DNA of 64,000 nt, taken from contig UQMJ01000006.1 of NCBI GenBank assembly GCA_900542035.1, positions 54,338-118,337 of the forward strand, written 5' to 3'. The position numbers and the translations under genes were made by a program. Below, piece after piece: positions 8,850 through 17,192 of this stretch (position 1 is its first letter; each line of letters opens with the position of its first letter). Source of the stretch: an uncultured Clostridium sp. GTDB taxonomy: Bacteria; Bacillota; Clostridia; Lachnospirales; Lachnospiraceae. The notes under the pieces were generated by a model. That model was not told the DNA's origin and searched no databases. It saw only the letters and a list, made by a program, of their open reading frames with translations.

Positions 8850-10130
8850 TTATAAATGAAGTACCTGTTTCCGGTACCGAAGCCAGGGCTTTACCACAGC
8901 AAAACAAAGTCCCATGGCCAGAACCGCCAGGAAAAACCAGACAAGAATGGTTCCTTCCCATCCGATTATAACCGATAATGTGCCAATTCCGTAAGTAGAA
9001 ATGGCTCCTCCTACATATACAGAAGAATTTAACAATCCGGATATAGAAGAGGCTTTTCCAATTACTCCAAAATGGGACGGTAAAACTGCAATCAGCATAG
9101 TATTGACCGCCATCATGGCAGTTGTAGAAATTGCCAGCATCATAAAGGAAATGACCACGCTTTTTCCGGAAACTCCCCATAAAATCAACAGGGAGACTGC
9201 GCACACCAGGAAAAATGCTCCCGCTGTACGGATTTCATTTTTAAACAGACGGATGTTGGCAATCGATGCTAAAAATACGCCTGACAGGTTAAAAATCGGG
9301 ATCACCATGGTGCTGACAATGGCAATAATATTTTCTAACTGGTAGGTTTCGCTGATATATGCCGGAACCCAGGTGGTTACGCCATCTTTTAATGCGCCCT
9401 GTACAAACAGGGCTGCCATCAGAAGCAGGAAGCCGGATTCAATTAAAAGAGACTTCCAGGAAAATATTCCGGCCTGGCTGCTTCTTTGTCCAACTGCTGG
9501 CACAGGAGCCGGAAGTTCTGGTTCTCCATATTTTTCTGCATAAGCTTCCAGCCGCCCCATTCCCACAAACCATACTGCAGAAATTACCAGAAGCAGGAAA
9601 CCGGCAAAAACAAAGGTCATTCTCCATCCGGACAGCCAGATTAATGCTGCGGTTCCGCCGTAAGCCGCCATGGTTCCAATGGGCACCGAACTGTTTAAAT
9701 ATACGCAGGCCTGGGTTCTGGTTTCCGTTTTGTAGTATTCAAACATCAGCCGGATCATAGGCGACCAGATAAAAGCCTGAAATAATCCGTTAAAGCACCA
9801 GATGACGGTCATGATCAGATAAGAGGAAGAAACCGACATCAGGAGATTGGCAATTGCAGAAATAAATAAACCGGTAAATACCATTTTTCTCGGACTCAGC
9901 CGATCGCCCAGAAATCCGCTTACAAACTGCCCACCGCCATAAGCAAGGAAAAATGCTGTTCCGATGATTCCTGCCTGTCCTTTGGTAAACCCTTCTGACT
10001 GGATAATTTCAGTTAAGCCGGCTGAATAATTCAGCCGGCCTAAATAGGTTGAAAAATAGGACAGCCAACACAGCAGAAAAAGCATTTTGATATGGGATTT
10101 TTCTGTAATTTTATAGTTGACTTTTTCCAT
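8850..10130 (-). CDS. MFS transporter, resembling the organophosphate:phosphate antiporter (OPA) group
   Basis: A 426-residue, 12-helix major facilitator. The N-terminus (FLLCWLSYFSTYLGRLNYSAGL) and the loop GFLGDRLSPRKM between helices 2 and 3 resemble GlpT/UhpT-type carriers, which exchange sugar phosphates or glycerol phosphates for phosphate. A central cytoplasmic loop with AYAEKYGEPELP separates the halves. It starts 4 bases after the stop of an ABC permease, so one transcript encodes both a binding-protein-dependent importer and a secondary carrier. Substrate is unproven; another sugar or sugar acid is equally possible. Confidence 0.75.
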   Translation of the reverse strand: MEKVNYKITEKSHIKMLFLLCWLSYFSTYLGRLNYSAGLTEIIQSEGFTKGQAGIIGTAFFLAYGGGQFVSGFLGDRLSPRKMVFTGLFISAIANLLMSVSSSYLIMTVIWCFNGLFQAFIWSPMIRLMFEYYKTETRTQACVYLNSSVPIGTMAAYGGTAALIWLSGWRMTFVFAGFLLLVISAVWFVGMGRLEAYAEKYGEPELPAPVPAVGQRSSQAGIFSWKSLLIESGFLLLMAALFVQGALKDGVTTWVPAYISETYQLENIIAIVSTMVIPIFNLSGVFLASIANIRLFKNEIRTAGAFFLVCAVSLLILWGVSGKSVVISFMMLAISTTAMMAVNTMLIAVLPSHFGVIGKASSISGLLNSSVYVGGAISTYGIGTLSVIIGWEGTILVWFFLAVLAMGLCFAVVKPWLRYRKQVLHL

Positions 10131-10134
10131 TGTA

Positions 10135-10974
10135 TTACCCCTTTACTGCGCCAGAGGTCGCGCCCTCTACGAAGTATTTCTGGGAGAATAAGAACAATAC
10201 CAGTACCGGTACTAATACCAGGGTAGCTGCAGCCATCTGAAGGGCAGGATCCGTTACCGTACCTTCCGTAAACAGTTTAATACCTACGGACAGCATCTGC
10301 TTATCCAGGCTGGAAATGAAGATGTATGGGCCCATGTAATCGTTCCAGGACCATACAAAGGTAAACAGAACCATGGTAACTACTGCTGGTTTTGCCAGCG
10401 GCAGAATAATCCGGTAATAAATCTGGAAGTGTTTGCAGCCGTCGATTTTTGCCGCTTCGCTGATAGAATCCGGAATGCCGATAAAGGACTGGCGGATCAT
10501 AAAAACGAAGTAAATGTCAAAGGTTGCCGGCAGAACCAGTGACCACATGGTATCCAGGATATGAAGCTGTTTAAAAATAATGTATCTTGGAATCAGCATA
10601 ATATCGCTTGGAATCATCAGGGAAGTCAGAAGGACTAAAAAGATAGCGTCTCTTCCCTTAAAGTTTATTTTTGCAAATGCATATGCGGTAATGGTTACAA
10701 CAAATACTTTGATTAAAATTGTAAGTCCGGTCATCACGATGGTATTGATGTACCACTGTCCAAAATCATAGTAAGGATCCCCAAACAGGTCGCTGAAGTT
10801 GGTAAAGATAATCGGATCTGGAATTAACTGCATGGGTTTTGACAATACATCTCCCGAAATCTTAAAGGATGACGAAAGCATAAAAAGGAAGGGATAGATA
10901 CAAACCAGACCGATTGCAGCCAGGATGATCGTCCATACCCATGACATGATATTGTGTTTACGTTTGCTGCTCAT
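10135..10974 (-). CDS. Carbohydrate ABC transporter permease, MalG/UgpE type
   Basis: A 279-residue inner-membrane permease with six predicted helices and the cytoplasmic-loop motif that docks the ATPase (EAAKIDGCKHFQIYYRIILPLAKPA, near residue 185). This is one half of a CUT1 sugar importer; the other half is encoded 9 bases upstream. No ATPase gene is in the operon, which is common in Firmicutes where one MsmX-like ATPase serves several importers. Confidence 0.9.
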   Translation of the reverse strand: MSSKRKHNIMSWVWTIILAAIGLVCIYPFLFMLSSSFKISGDVLSKPMQLIPDPIIFTNFSDLFGDPYYDFGQWYINTIVMTGLTILIKVFVVTITAYAFAKINFKGRDAIFLVLLTSLMIPSDIMLIPRYIIFKQLHILDTMWSLVLPATFDIYFVFMIRQSFIGIPDSISEAAKIDGCKHFQIYYRIILPLAKPAVVTMVLFTFVWSWNDYMGPYIFISSLDKQMLSVGIKLFTEGTVTDPALQMAAATLVLVPVLVLFLFSQKYFVEGATSGAVKG

Positions 10975-10983
10975 AGCTCCTCC

Positions 10984-11871
10984 TTAATAATTAACCCACT
11001 TTTTCTGGCCGCGCCACTGGATTAAGGTAATGACCAGTACAATCAGGAACATTACCATTGCCTGGGCGCTTGCGTAGCCAGTCTGGTAGTTGCTGAATGC
11101 GGTGCGGATGATGTTAATGGACATAACGGTAGTTGCCTGTCCAGGACCGCCTCCGGTTAAAGCCTGGATCGTGGTAAAGTTCTGCAGGGAGGTAATAACA
11201 GAACTGATTAACAAAAAGAATGTGGTTGGAGAAATAGACGGAATAATAATATTCCAGATTCTCTGCCACTTGTTTGCGCCATCGATTTCTGCCGCTTCCA
11301 GCAAATCGGAAGATACATTCTGCAGAGCGCCTAAATACGTGATAAAGTTCAATCCAATGCCCTTCCATACTGCAATGCATACGACAGTAGGAAGCGCTGT
11401 ATTTAATCCATATAACAGGTATGGAGGATTTTCCATTCCAACTTTCTGAAGCAGATAAACAAGCGGGCCGTTTGGTCCTAACAAAAGCTTGAATACAACG
11501 GCTACCGCTACCATATTGGATACATATGGCAGGAAAAACATAGAGCGGATCATATTTTTGCAGTGAATGCCTTTATTTACCATATAAGCGATAAAGAAAC
11601 CGCTTACCATGATTAACGGCACATAGATAAGGGAATACATTCCCGTGCGTCCTAATGCAGCCATCGTATCCGTGTCCTGGAACATCCGGACAAAATTTTC
11701 CAGTCCAACAAAGGAAGCGTCTTCAATCTTACTGATATAACGGACATTGGTAAAACCTAAAATCATTGCGATTAAGAAAGGCAGACCCTGGAATATAATG
11801 TAACCAATCAGGTATGGAGCAATAAACAACGCTCCTGTGAGATTCTCAGCTCTTTGAGCTCTTGATTTCAT
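10984..11871 (-). CDS. Carbohydrate ABC transporter permease, MalF/UgpA type
   Basis: A 295-residue CUT1 permease. It has the starting helix after GALFIAPYLIGYI, the ATPase-docking loop EAAEIDGANKWQRIWNIIIPS near residue 190, and the TGGGPGQAT segment found in MalF-like proteins. Its ribosome site (AGAGG, 8 bases before the ATG) is preceded by a strong hairpin that lies between it and the binding-protein gene. Confidence 0.9.
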   Translation of the reverse strand: MKSRAQRAENLTGALFIAPYLIGYIIFQGLPFLIAMILGFTNVRYISKIEDASFVGLENFVRMFQDTDTMAALGRTGMYSLIYVPLIMVSGFFIAYMVNKGIHCKNMIRSMFFLPYVSNMVAVAVVFKLLLGPNGPLVYLLQKVGMENPPYLLYGLNTALPTVVCIAVWKGIGLNFITYLGALQNVSSDLLEAAEIDGANKWQRIWNIIIPSISPTTFFLLISSVITSLQNFTTIQALTGGGPGQATTVMSINIIRTAFSNYQTGYASAQAMVMFLIVLVITLIQWRGQKKWVNY

Positions 11872-11904
11872 ATTTGTACCTCTTTTTTGTATAAATGCGT
11901 AAAC

Positions 11905-11949
11905 GACAGGGACAGTCCCTCTGGTTGCCCAAAGGGGACTGTCCCTGTC
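11905..11949. repeat. 15-bp perfect inverted repeat with nested GGGACAGTCCC palindrome
   Basis: GACAGGGACAGTCCC (11905-11919) and its exact reverse complement (11935-11949) flank a 15-base loop. Each arm itself contains GGGACAGTCCC, palindromic around one base. It sits between the binding-protein stop and the first permease start, where a stem can lower permease expression relative to the binding protein. There is no T run, so it is not an ordinary terminator. The nested form resembles REP/REPIN-like dispersed elements; only one full copy is seen in this window. Confidence 0.85.
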
Positions 11950-11960
11950 AGGTCAGACTA

Positions 11961-13376
11961 TTACTGTACATCCTCTTCAATTGCTTTGTTTGCACGCTCC
12001 TGAATCTTTGCGATAGCAGTATCAATGTCCTGGGCACCCTGGCCGTATAACTGACCTTCCTCAATAATAATCTGGGAAATGGCTGCATCTCCGGCGCCGA
12101 TAATCTTCTCAGACAGAGCGGTACGATTGCTGTCAAACCATGCTGCTTTGAAGTCATCTACGGTAATTCCGTCAAATTCATAAGGCGCTGCTAAAGAAGT
12201 CTCGATGTAGTTATCAATTTCTTCATCTGTCAGATCCACTCTTGCAGGAACACGTCCCATGCCCAGAGTGTACTGGTTTTCTGCCATACATACGGCTGCT
12301 GCAAATGCTGCTTCCTTATTCTTGCTGGTAGTAGGAATTGCATAGCATCCTGGAACGGTCAGAGTAGATGGATCTTCTCCTTCCGGATAAGGCATTGGAA
12401 GAAGTCCTGCCTGCCAGTCTCTTGGGTACTTATCAAACTGGTTCAAAATAGAAGTTACCCAGCCGCCGCACATGAACATACCGTAATTGCCAGTAGACAC
12501 GAAGGAGTTCCATGGCATATTTGCTGCCTTAAACTCTAAGATAGAAGGCTGAATCTTCTCGTTGTTGCCTAAGCCATAGAAGAACTCTACGCTCTCTTTG
12601 AACAATGGGTCGTCAAAGTTTGCGGTACCGTCCTCTTTGTATGGCTCCCAGCCTTTCTGCAGTGCATACATATATGCGTAGCAGTCATAGTCTAACATGA
12701 AGGAACCGTAGATTCCCTTGCTGGTATCGGTTAACTGCTTTGCAGTCTCAATGTATTTCTCCCAGGTCCATCCTTCTGCGGTTGGATAAGGAACGCCTGC
12801 ATCATCAAAAATTTTCTTGTTGTATAAGGTAATCCAGATGTCAGAAAATGCTGGAAGTCCGTATACGTCGCCGTCAAATTCTGGAACGTAATCGCCGAAC
12901 GTTGCCTTGATATCGTAACCTGCATTTGCTGCAATCTCATTTAATGGAGTCAGAACGCCTGCGTTGTAGAAGGTCTTTAAACCTGGCTTGGTGTTGTAGA
13001 TCAGGTCGATTTCATCGCCTGCCATCAGACTTACTAACGTCTTATCTACTTCTCCGGATTTTGCAGAAGGAATTACATAAAATTCGATGTTGATACCGGT
13101 CTGCTCTTTTACCAGTTCAATCAGTTTTAAATTCTCTTCTCCGGTACTTGCAGTCTGGGTTGTTGCATACTTTAAAGTAACTCCCTCAAATGGCTTGTCA
13201 GAAGAAGCGCTTTCTGCTGTTGTTTCTCCTTCAGAAACAGCCTCTGTTTTGGTCTCTGCGGCGGTAGTTGCTGCAGTAGTTTCGTCAGCAGACTTAGAAG
13301 AACATCCTGCTAAAGAACCGATTGCCATTGCTGCGCAAAGTGACAAAGACGCAATCTTTTTTAAATTTCTTTTCAT
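11961..13376 (-). CDS. Extracellular sugar-binding lipoprotein of an ABC transporter (SBP family 1)
   Basis: A 471-residue lipoprotein that captures a sugar or oligosaccharide outside the cell for the two permeases encoded next. The N-terminus is a lipoprotein signal (KKIASLSLCAAMAIGSLAGC, lipobox LAGC) followed by a Thr/Glu/Ala-rich linker and the SBP fold (TLKYATTQTASTGEENLKLIELV). Start: ATG at 13376 preceded by GGGAGG at good spacing; an upstream in-frame TTG overlaps that site and is rejected. The two-component system encoded 78 bases upstream is of the type that controls such transporters. Ligand unknown; the fucosidase downstream hints at fucosylated glycan fragments. Confidence 0.92.
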   Translation of the reverse strand: MKRNLKKIASLSLCAAMAIGSLAGCSSKSADETTAATTAAETKTEAVSEGETTAESASSDKPFEGVTLKYATTQTASTGEENLKLIELVKEQTGINIEFYVIPSAKSGEVDKTLVSLMAGDEIDLIYNTKPGLKTFYNAGVLTPLNEIAANAGYDIKATFGDYVPEFDGDVYGLPAFSDIWITLYNKKIFDDAGVPYPTAEGWTWEKYIETAKQLTDTSKGIYGSFMLDYDCYAYMYALQKGWEPYKEDGTANFDDPLFKESVEFFYGLGNNEKIQPSILEFKAANMPWNSFVSTGNYGMFMCGGWVTSILNQFDKYPRDWQAGLLPMPYPEGEDPSTLTVPGCYAIPTTSKNKEAAFAAAVCMAENQYTLGMGRVPARVDLTDEEIDNYIETSLAAPYEFDGITVDDFKAAWFDSNRTALSEKIIGAGDAAISQIIIEEGQLYGQGAQDIDTAIAKIQERANKAIEEDVQ

Positions 13377-13454
13377 TGCTTTTCCTCCCAAATTTTCTTT
13401 ATGGATTTATTCTACCTTGTCATATCGTATAATTCCATAGTTAGAATTTTACCT

Positions 13455-15314
13455 TTATTGGTTGTTTTTATCCTCCTTGCATAATTTGGGAAATTTAATG
13501 GTTACGATCGTACCAGATCCGAGCCTGCTTTGGATCTTTAAGCTGTCCGGATAGCCCGTATAAATGGCAATCCGCTCTTTTACGCTGTACATTCCGATTC
13601 CAGCGCCTTTTCGTCCGTTACCGCTTCTGCTGCTGGTCTGCACTTTTCCATATTCAATCTGCCTGCGTACCTCTTCGAGACGTTCCCTGCTCAAACCGCT
13701 TCCGTTGTCTGCGATACGAATCAGGATAATCTCTTCCTGAATCTGAATGTCCAGACGGATTTTTAACGGATGATCGATTCCCTCCATGGCATACATGAAG
13801 CAATTTTCTACAATGGGCTGCAGGGTCAGTTTAATAATGGAAAACTCTCCCAGTTTTTCTAAATCGGCGGTTAACGAAAACTCAACCCGATCTTTATAGC
13901 GGTTTTTCTGGATATTGATGTAAGCGGAAACGTGTTCTACTTCCTGACGCAGGCTGACTAAAATCTCTCCGTTTCCAATGGACAGGCGGTACAGACGTCC
14001 TAAGGACGCCGCGACCCTTCCAATATCGGGATAACCGGCTTCATTGGATTTCCAGACAATGTTTTCCAGGGTGTTGTAAAGAAAATGTGGGTTAATCTGC
14101 CCCATTAATACTTCCAGTTCCAGCTCCTTTTTCTTTTTTTCATTTGCTACCTGCTCTTCTATGGAATGGTTGATTTTTACCAGCATTGCATTGTAATACA
14201 CCATCATTTTCTGGATTTCCCCATTATAAAGCTCTGGATTTACATAGGCTTCCATATTTCCGTCATACACTTCTCTCATAGAAGCATCCAGCACCTCTAC
14301 CGGCTGCAAAAACCGCTTGGACAACCAGGTAAGTAAAACGCCGCAAAGAAGGACGCAGACAGCCAGAGCAGCCATCATCCGCGTTAACAGACTGTCTATA
14401 GCCGTTGTCGCATAGCTGACCGGAACCATAAGCAGAAGCTGCCAGTCACTTTCTTCCAGAACCGTGTGATCCAAAATGTATTTCTGCCCCTGGTATTTGA
14501 GTTCCGTTTCTTCCGGATTCCATTCCATGATTGGATCCTGCAGTTCTTTTGGAAGGGCTCCTGTTTCCACGCAGCGTTCGTCTGAAGAAGAGATGAGTTC
14601 TCCATTTTTATCTAATAAAAAAACGGTTCCCCCCATTTCCTGGGCTGAACTGCGATACAGCTGATAAATTTCATTTTCTTCGATGCAGAAAAACTGGGTG
14701 TACTGCCATACCCCTGTAAACGGATCCATAATCCGTCTCATTCCTACGACTATATTATCAATACGGGGCTGTCCGGAAGATGCGGAAGAAAGAAACTTTT
14801 TTTGAAGGGGAAACCATTTAAACATGGATAGATTCTGTTTGTCTGTCGGCTCGAACGAAGCCAATTTTTCTTTTAAATCCTCTCCGTCCCAGTTGGGATT
14901 TACCAGGTTAAATACCCTGCCCTGGTTGGTATATACGGCGCTGATTCTCTGGTTTTTTCTTAACGGATCGGTTTTGATAAAATAGTTTTGAAGGGTGTAA
15001 ATATCGGTCCGTTTCTCCAGCTCTCTTTTTCTGTAATCGGTGTCCATCAGTTTTTCCAGTTCTGCATCATATGCAAAGGTATCTGATACATTTAAAATAC
15101 CGCTGAGAAATTTATCGATTTGCTGGCTGATTGCCAGCGAACTCTGGCGGACATGGATAATCGCCTGATTCTTCAGCTCCTGCCTGGCTCCGATAAACAG
15201 CAGAATGGTTACCAAAGTCATCGGAAGCAGCACAAATAAAATCAGGTAAAATTCAAGCTGCCTGCGCAGATTGGACTCCATATACCTGCGTACTTTTTTT
15301 ATAAATTGTTTCAT
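13455..15314 (-). CDS. YesM-type sensor histidine kinase
   Basis: A 619-residue membrane kinase. Helix 1 is at about 20-43 (LEFYLILFVLLPMTLVTILLF), then a Cache-like extracellular sensor of about 260 residues, helix 2 at about 303-325 (MMAALAVCVLLCGVLLTWL), HAMP, a His_kinase (YesM) domain with INPHFLYNTLENI holding the phospho-acceptor His, and an HATPase_c domain with ADNGSGLS and GAGIGMYSVKERI. It pairs with the AraC-type response regulator encoded 8 bases upstream. YesM/YesN systems typically sense extracellular carbohydrate and activate an adjacent ABC transporter operon, which is the arrangement seen here. Confidence 0.93.
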   Translation of the reverse strand: MKQFIKKVRRYMESNLRRQLEFYLILFVLLPMTLVTILLFIGARQELKNQAIIHVRQSSLAISQQIDKFLSGILNVSDTFAYDAELEKLMDTDYRKRELEKRTDIYTLQNYFIKTDPLRKNQRISAVYTNQGRVFNLVNPNWDGEDLKEKLASFEPTDKQNLSMFKWFPLQKKFLSSASSGQPRIDNIVVGMRRIMDPFTGVWQYTQFFCIEENEIYQLYRSSAQEMGGTVFLLDKNGELISSSDERCVETGALPKELQDPIMEWNPEETELKYQGQKYILDHTVLEESDWQLLLMVPVSYATTAIDSLLTRMMAALAVCVLLCGVLLTWLSKRFLQPVEVLDASMREVYDGNMEAYVNPELYNGEIQKMMVYYNAMLVKINHSIEEQVANEKKKKELELEVLMGQINPHFLYNTLENIVWKSNEAGYPDIGRVAASLGRLYRLSIGNGEILVSLRQEVEHVSAYINIQKNRYKDRVEFSLTADLEKLGEFSIIKLTLQPIVENCFMYAMEGIDHPLKIRLDIQIQEEIILIRIADNGSGLSRERLEEVRRQIEYGKVQTSSRSGNGRKGAGIGMYSVKERIAIYTGYPDSLKIQSRLGSGTIVTIKFPKLCKEDKNNQ

Positions 15315-15322
15315 TTCTTACC

Positions 15323-16552
15323 TCAGGAAAAAATACTGCGGTATTCATTTGGACTCATGCCGCAGTGCTTTTTAAATACTTTTATAAAATTAGAGGCGTC
15401 GGCATAACCGGTCATTTCTGCAATTTCATAAATTTTCAACGTCATATCCTTTAAAAGCTCTTTGCTCTTTTCCATTCGTTTCTGTACAATATAGTCGCTG
15501 AAATTAAAACCGGTTTCTTTCTTAAAAACCTTAGATATGTAGGCTGGATTTTTCCGGAACTGGTCGGCGACTTCTTCCAGGGAAATGGAATTGGAGCAGA
15601 AATGTTCATTTATATAATCTTTAATAGCAGTAACCAGAATGCTGCTCTTTTTTCGATTGACCATCAAATCCGGCGCTTTTGTAGTTACCGTTTTTACCGT
15701 CTGCTGGTACAGGCCAGGAAGCTGCTGTTCCTCTTGGCAGATTGGGCTGATTCCGGCCAACAGGGCCAGATTGTAAATGTCGCCGATTTCCATCTGCATC
15801 TCGCCGATTGCAGCCTGCAGGTCGGAAAGGGAATCCTTCTCTCCAAGTGTAATAATTCCGACTGCCTTGTGATCTCTGTTTAAGAAAAAGCGTTTATTCC
15901 ATGGAAGCTGTCTGGAGTTGCAATATCGGATAATCTGCTTTTTCAGCTGGTAATGGCCTTCCTTGGAAGTCCCTTCTGATGGATCCGTATCCAGAACTGC
16001 CAGTACGCAATGATTGAAATTCATTCCGCCTGCTTCCATCTCCCGCTTCCATTCCTGTTCTGTGCTGCCGCCAGTAAAGCCTTCTAAAAGGTTTATCAGT
16101 ACCCTGTCATAAGACAGCTCCCTGCCCTGTTCGACGGCCGCTTTCAGCTGTTCGATTTCCTGTTTCTGCTGGTGTTCCTCGTCTAATCTGGTTTTCAGAT
16201 TCTGAAACAACTGACAAAATTCATCAATATCCGTCGGCTTTAACAGATATTCGGTTACCCTGTTTTTAATTGCCATATTCAAGTATTCCACATCATTGTA
16301 TCCGCTTAAAATAATAATTTTAATTTCCGGATAATTGGCAGAAAGATACTGCATTAATTCAATTCCGTCCATTTTAGGCATACGGATATCGGACAATACC
16401 ACGTCCGGACGGGCGCTCTCTAAAAGCCCTACCGCCTCTTCTCCGTTGCCGGCTTGTCCGGCTACCTCAAACCCCAGCTGGCTCCAGGGAATTCCTCTGG
16501 CAATTCCTCTCCGGATATCCTCTTCATCATCCACAATTAACAGCCGATACAT
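15323..16552 (-). CDS. YesN-type response regulator, REC plus AraC DNA-binding domain
   Basis: A 409-residue regulator with an N-terminal receiver domain (RLLIVDDEEDIRRG; phospho-acceptor D55 in VLSDIRMPKMDG) and a C-terminal AraC double helix-turn-helix (YINEHFCSNSISLEEVADQF ... KIYEIAEMTGYADASNFIKVFKK). Start: ATG at 16552 with AGGAG 8 bases upstream opens the receiver domain correctly; a longer in-frame start 12 codons upstream adds no family sequence. First gene of the sugar operon; only 26 bases separate it from the upstream 45-codon gene, so its promoter is not obvious. Confidence 0.93.
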   Translation of the reverse strand: MYRLLIVDDEEDIRRGIARGIPWSQLGFEVAGQAGNGEEAVGLLESARPDVVLSDIRMPKMDGIELMQYLSANYPEIKIIILSGYNDVEYLNMAIKNRVTEYLLKPTDIDEFCQLFQNLKTRLDEEHQQKQEIEQLKAAVEQGRELSYDRVLINLLEGFTGGSTEQEWKREMEAGGMNFNHCVLAVLDTDPSEGTSKEGHYQLKKQIIRYCNSRQLPWNKRFFLNRDHKAVGIITLGEKDSLSDLQAAIGEMQMEIGDIYNLALLAGISPICQEEQQLPGLYQQTVKTVTTKAPDLMVNRKKSSILVTAIKDYINEHFCSNSISLEEVADQFRKNPAYISKVFKKETGFNFSDYIVQKRMEKSKELLKDMTLKIYEIAEMTGYADASNFIKVFKKHCGMSPNEYRSIFS

Positions 16553-16578
16553 ACACTTCACTCCTAAAACGTTTGTTC

Positions 16579-16716
16579 TTAACAGCAAAATAAATTATAT
16601 CCGATTACCAGGCACCCGATAATAAAGACCAGTGTCCCGAAGGTTTCCGGTATAAACAGCATTATCGTCATTCCGGCGCCGAAGCAAAACAGCATCAATC
16701 CAAAGACCCGCTTCAT
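16579..16716 (-). CDS. Small membrane protein of 45 residues, uncharacterised
   Basis: A short open frame starting ATG AAG CGG at 16716 and ending TAA at 16579. It has a strong ribosome site (GGAGG, 5-6 bases upstream). The product begins MKRVFGLMLFCFGAGMTIML and ends GYNLFCC: two hydrophobic segments (about 4-21 and 26-43) joined by a PET turn and closed by a Cys pair. I believe similar tiny proteins occur in Lachnospiraceae but cannot verify this here. It sits between ytfJ and the YesN regulator on the same strand. No function can be assigned. Confidence 0.65.
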   Translation of the reverse strand: MKRVFGLMLFCFGAGMTIMLFIPETFGTLVFIIGCLVIGYNLFCC

Positions 16717-16768
16717 AGAATCCTCCGTTTCCATCTCTATAGAGCATCCTATGCAGGCGGGCCCAGTT

Positions 16769-17173
16769 CTATGCGGTAACGTCTTTTGCCATCTTTTCTG
16801 CAGCTTCTACTGCTTCCGGAGCGATTTCTTCGTCAAATGTCTTTCCGCCCATAAACCGGTTGACAAAATCCGGCACCATATCGATGACCTTACTCATGGC
16901 ATCCTGGTTTTTCACATTTACCAGCTTGGTCACGCCATTCTGGATAATTAAAATCGCGCTTGGGGTTATTTTGGCGTTCATTCCGCCGCCCCCGCTCTCC
17001 TTTGCCTGTTTCTGAAAAGATCCGGCTGCCATACCGCAGGTAACATCCACCAAAGGGAGGATAATGGCATCGCCAATTTTTACTGCGTCTCCCACTACGG
17101 TTTTTGTAGAGACAAACTGATCCATTCCTTTAAATAACGCGTCTATTGCTTCTGAAAAATGCTTCTCTGCCAT
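16769..17173 (-). CDS. ytfJ: GerW family sporulation protein YtfJ
   Basis: A 134-residue protein of the spore protein YtfJ (GerW) family. Hallmarks visible: IDALFKGMDQFVSTKTVVGDAVKIGDAIILPLVDVTCGM and the glycine-rich ESGGGGMNAKITPSAILII, then VKVVNVKNQD-like and PDFVNRFM. In Bacillus subtilis the homologue is a forespore protein needed for normal germination, often adjacent to a DUF2953 gene, as it is here (20 bases upstream). Presence supports an endospore-forming lineage. Confidence 0.93.
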   Translation of the reverse strand: MAEKHFSEAIDALFKGMDQFVSTKTVVGDAVKIGDAIILPLVDVTCGMAAGSFQKQAKESGGGGMNAKITPSAILIIQNGVTKLVNVKNQDAMSKVIDMVPDFVNRFMGGKTFDEEIAPEAVEAAEKMAKDVTA

Positions 17174-17192
17174 TGCAGATACCTCCTCTACT

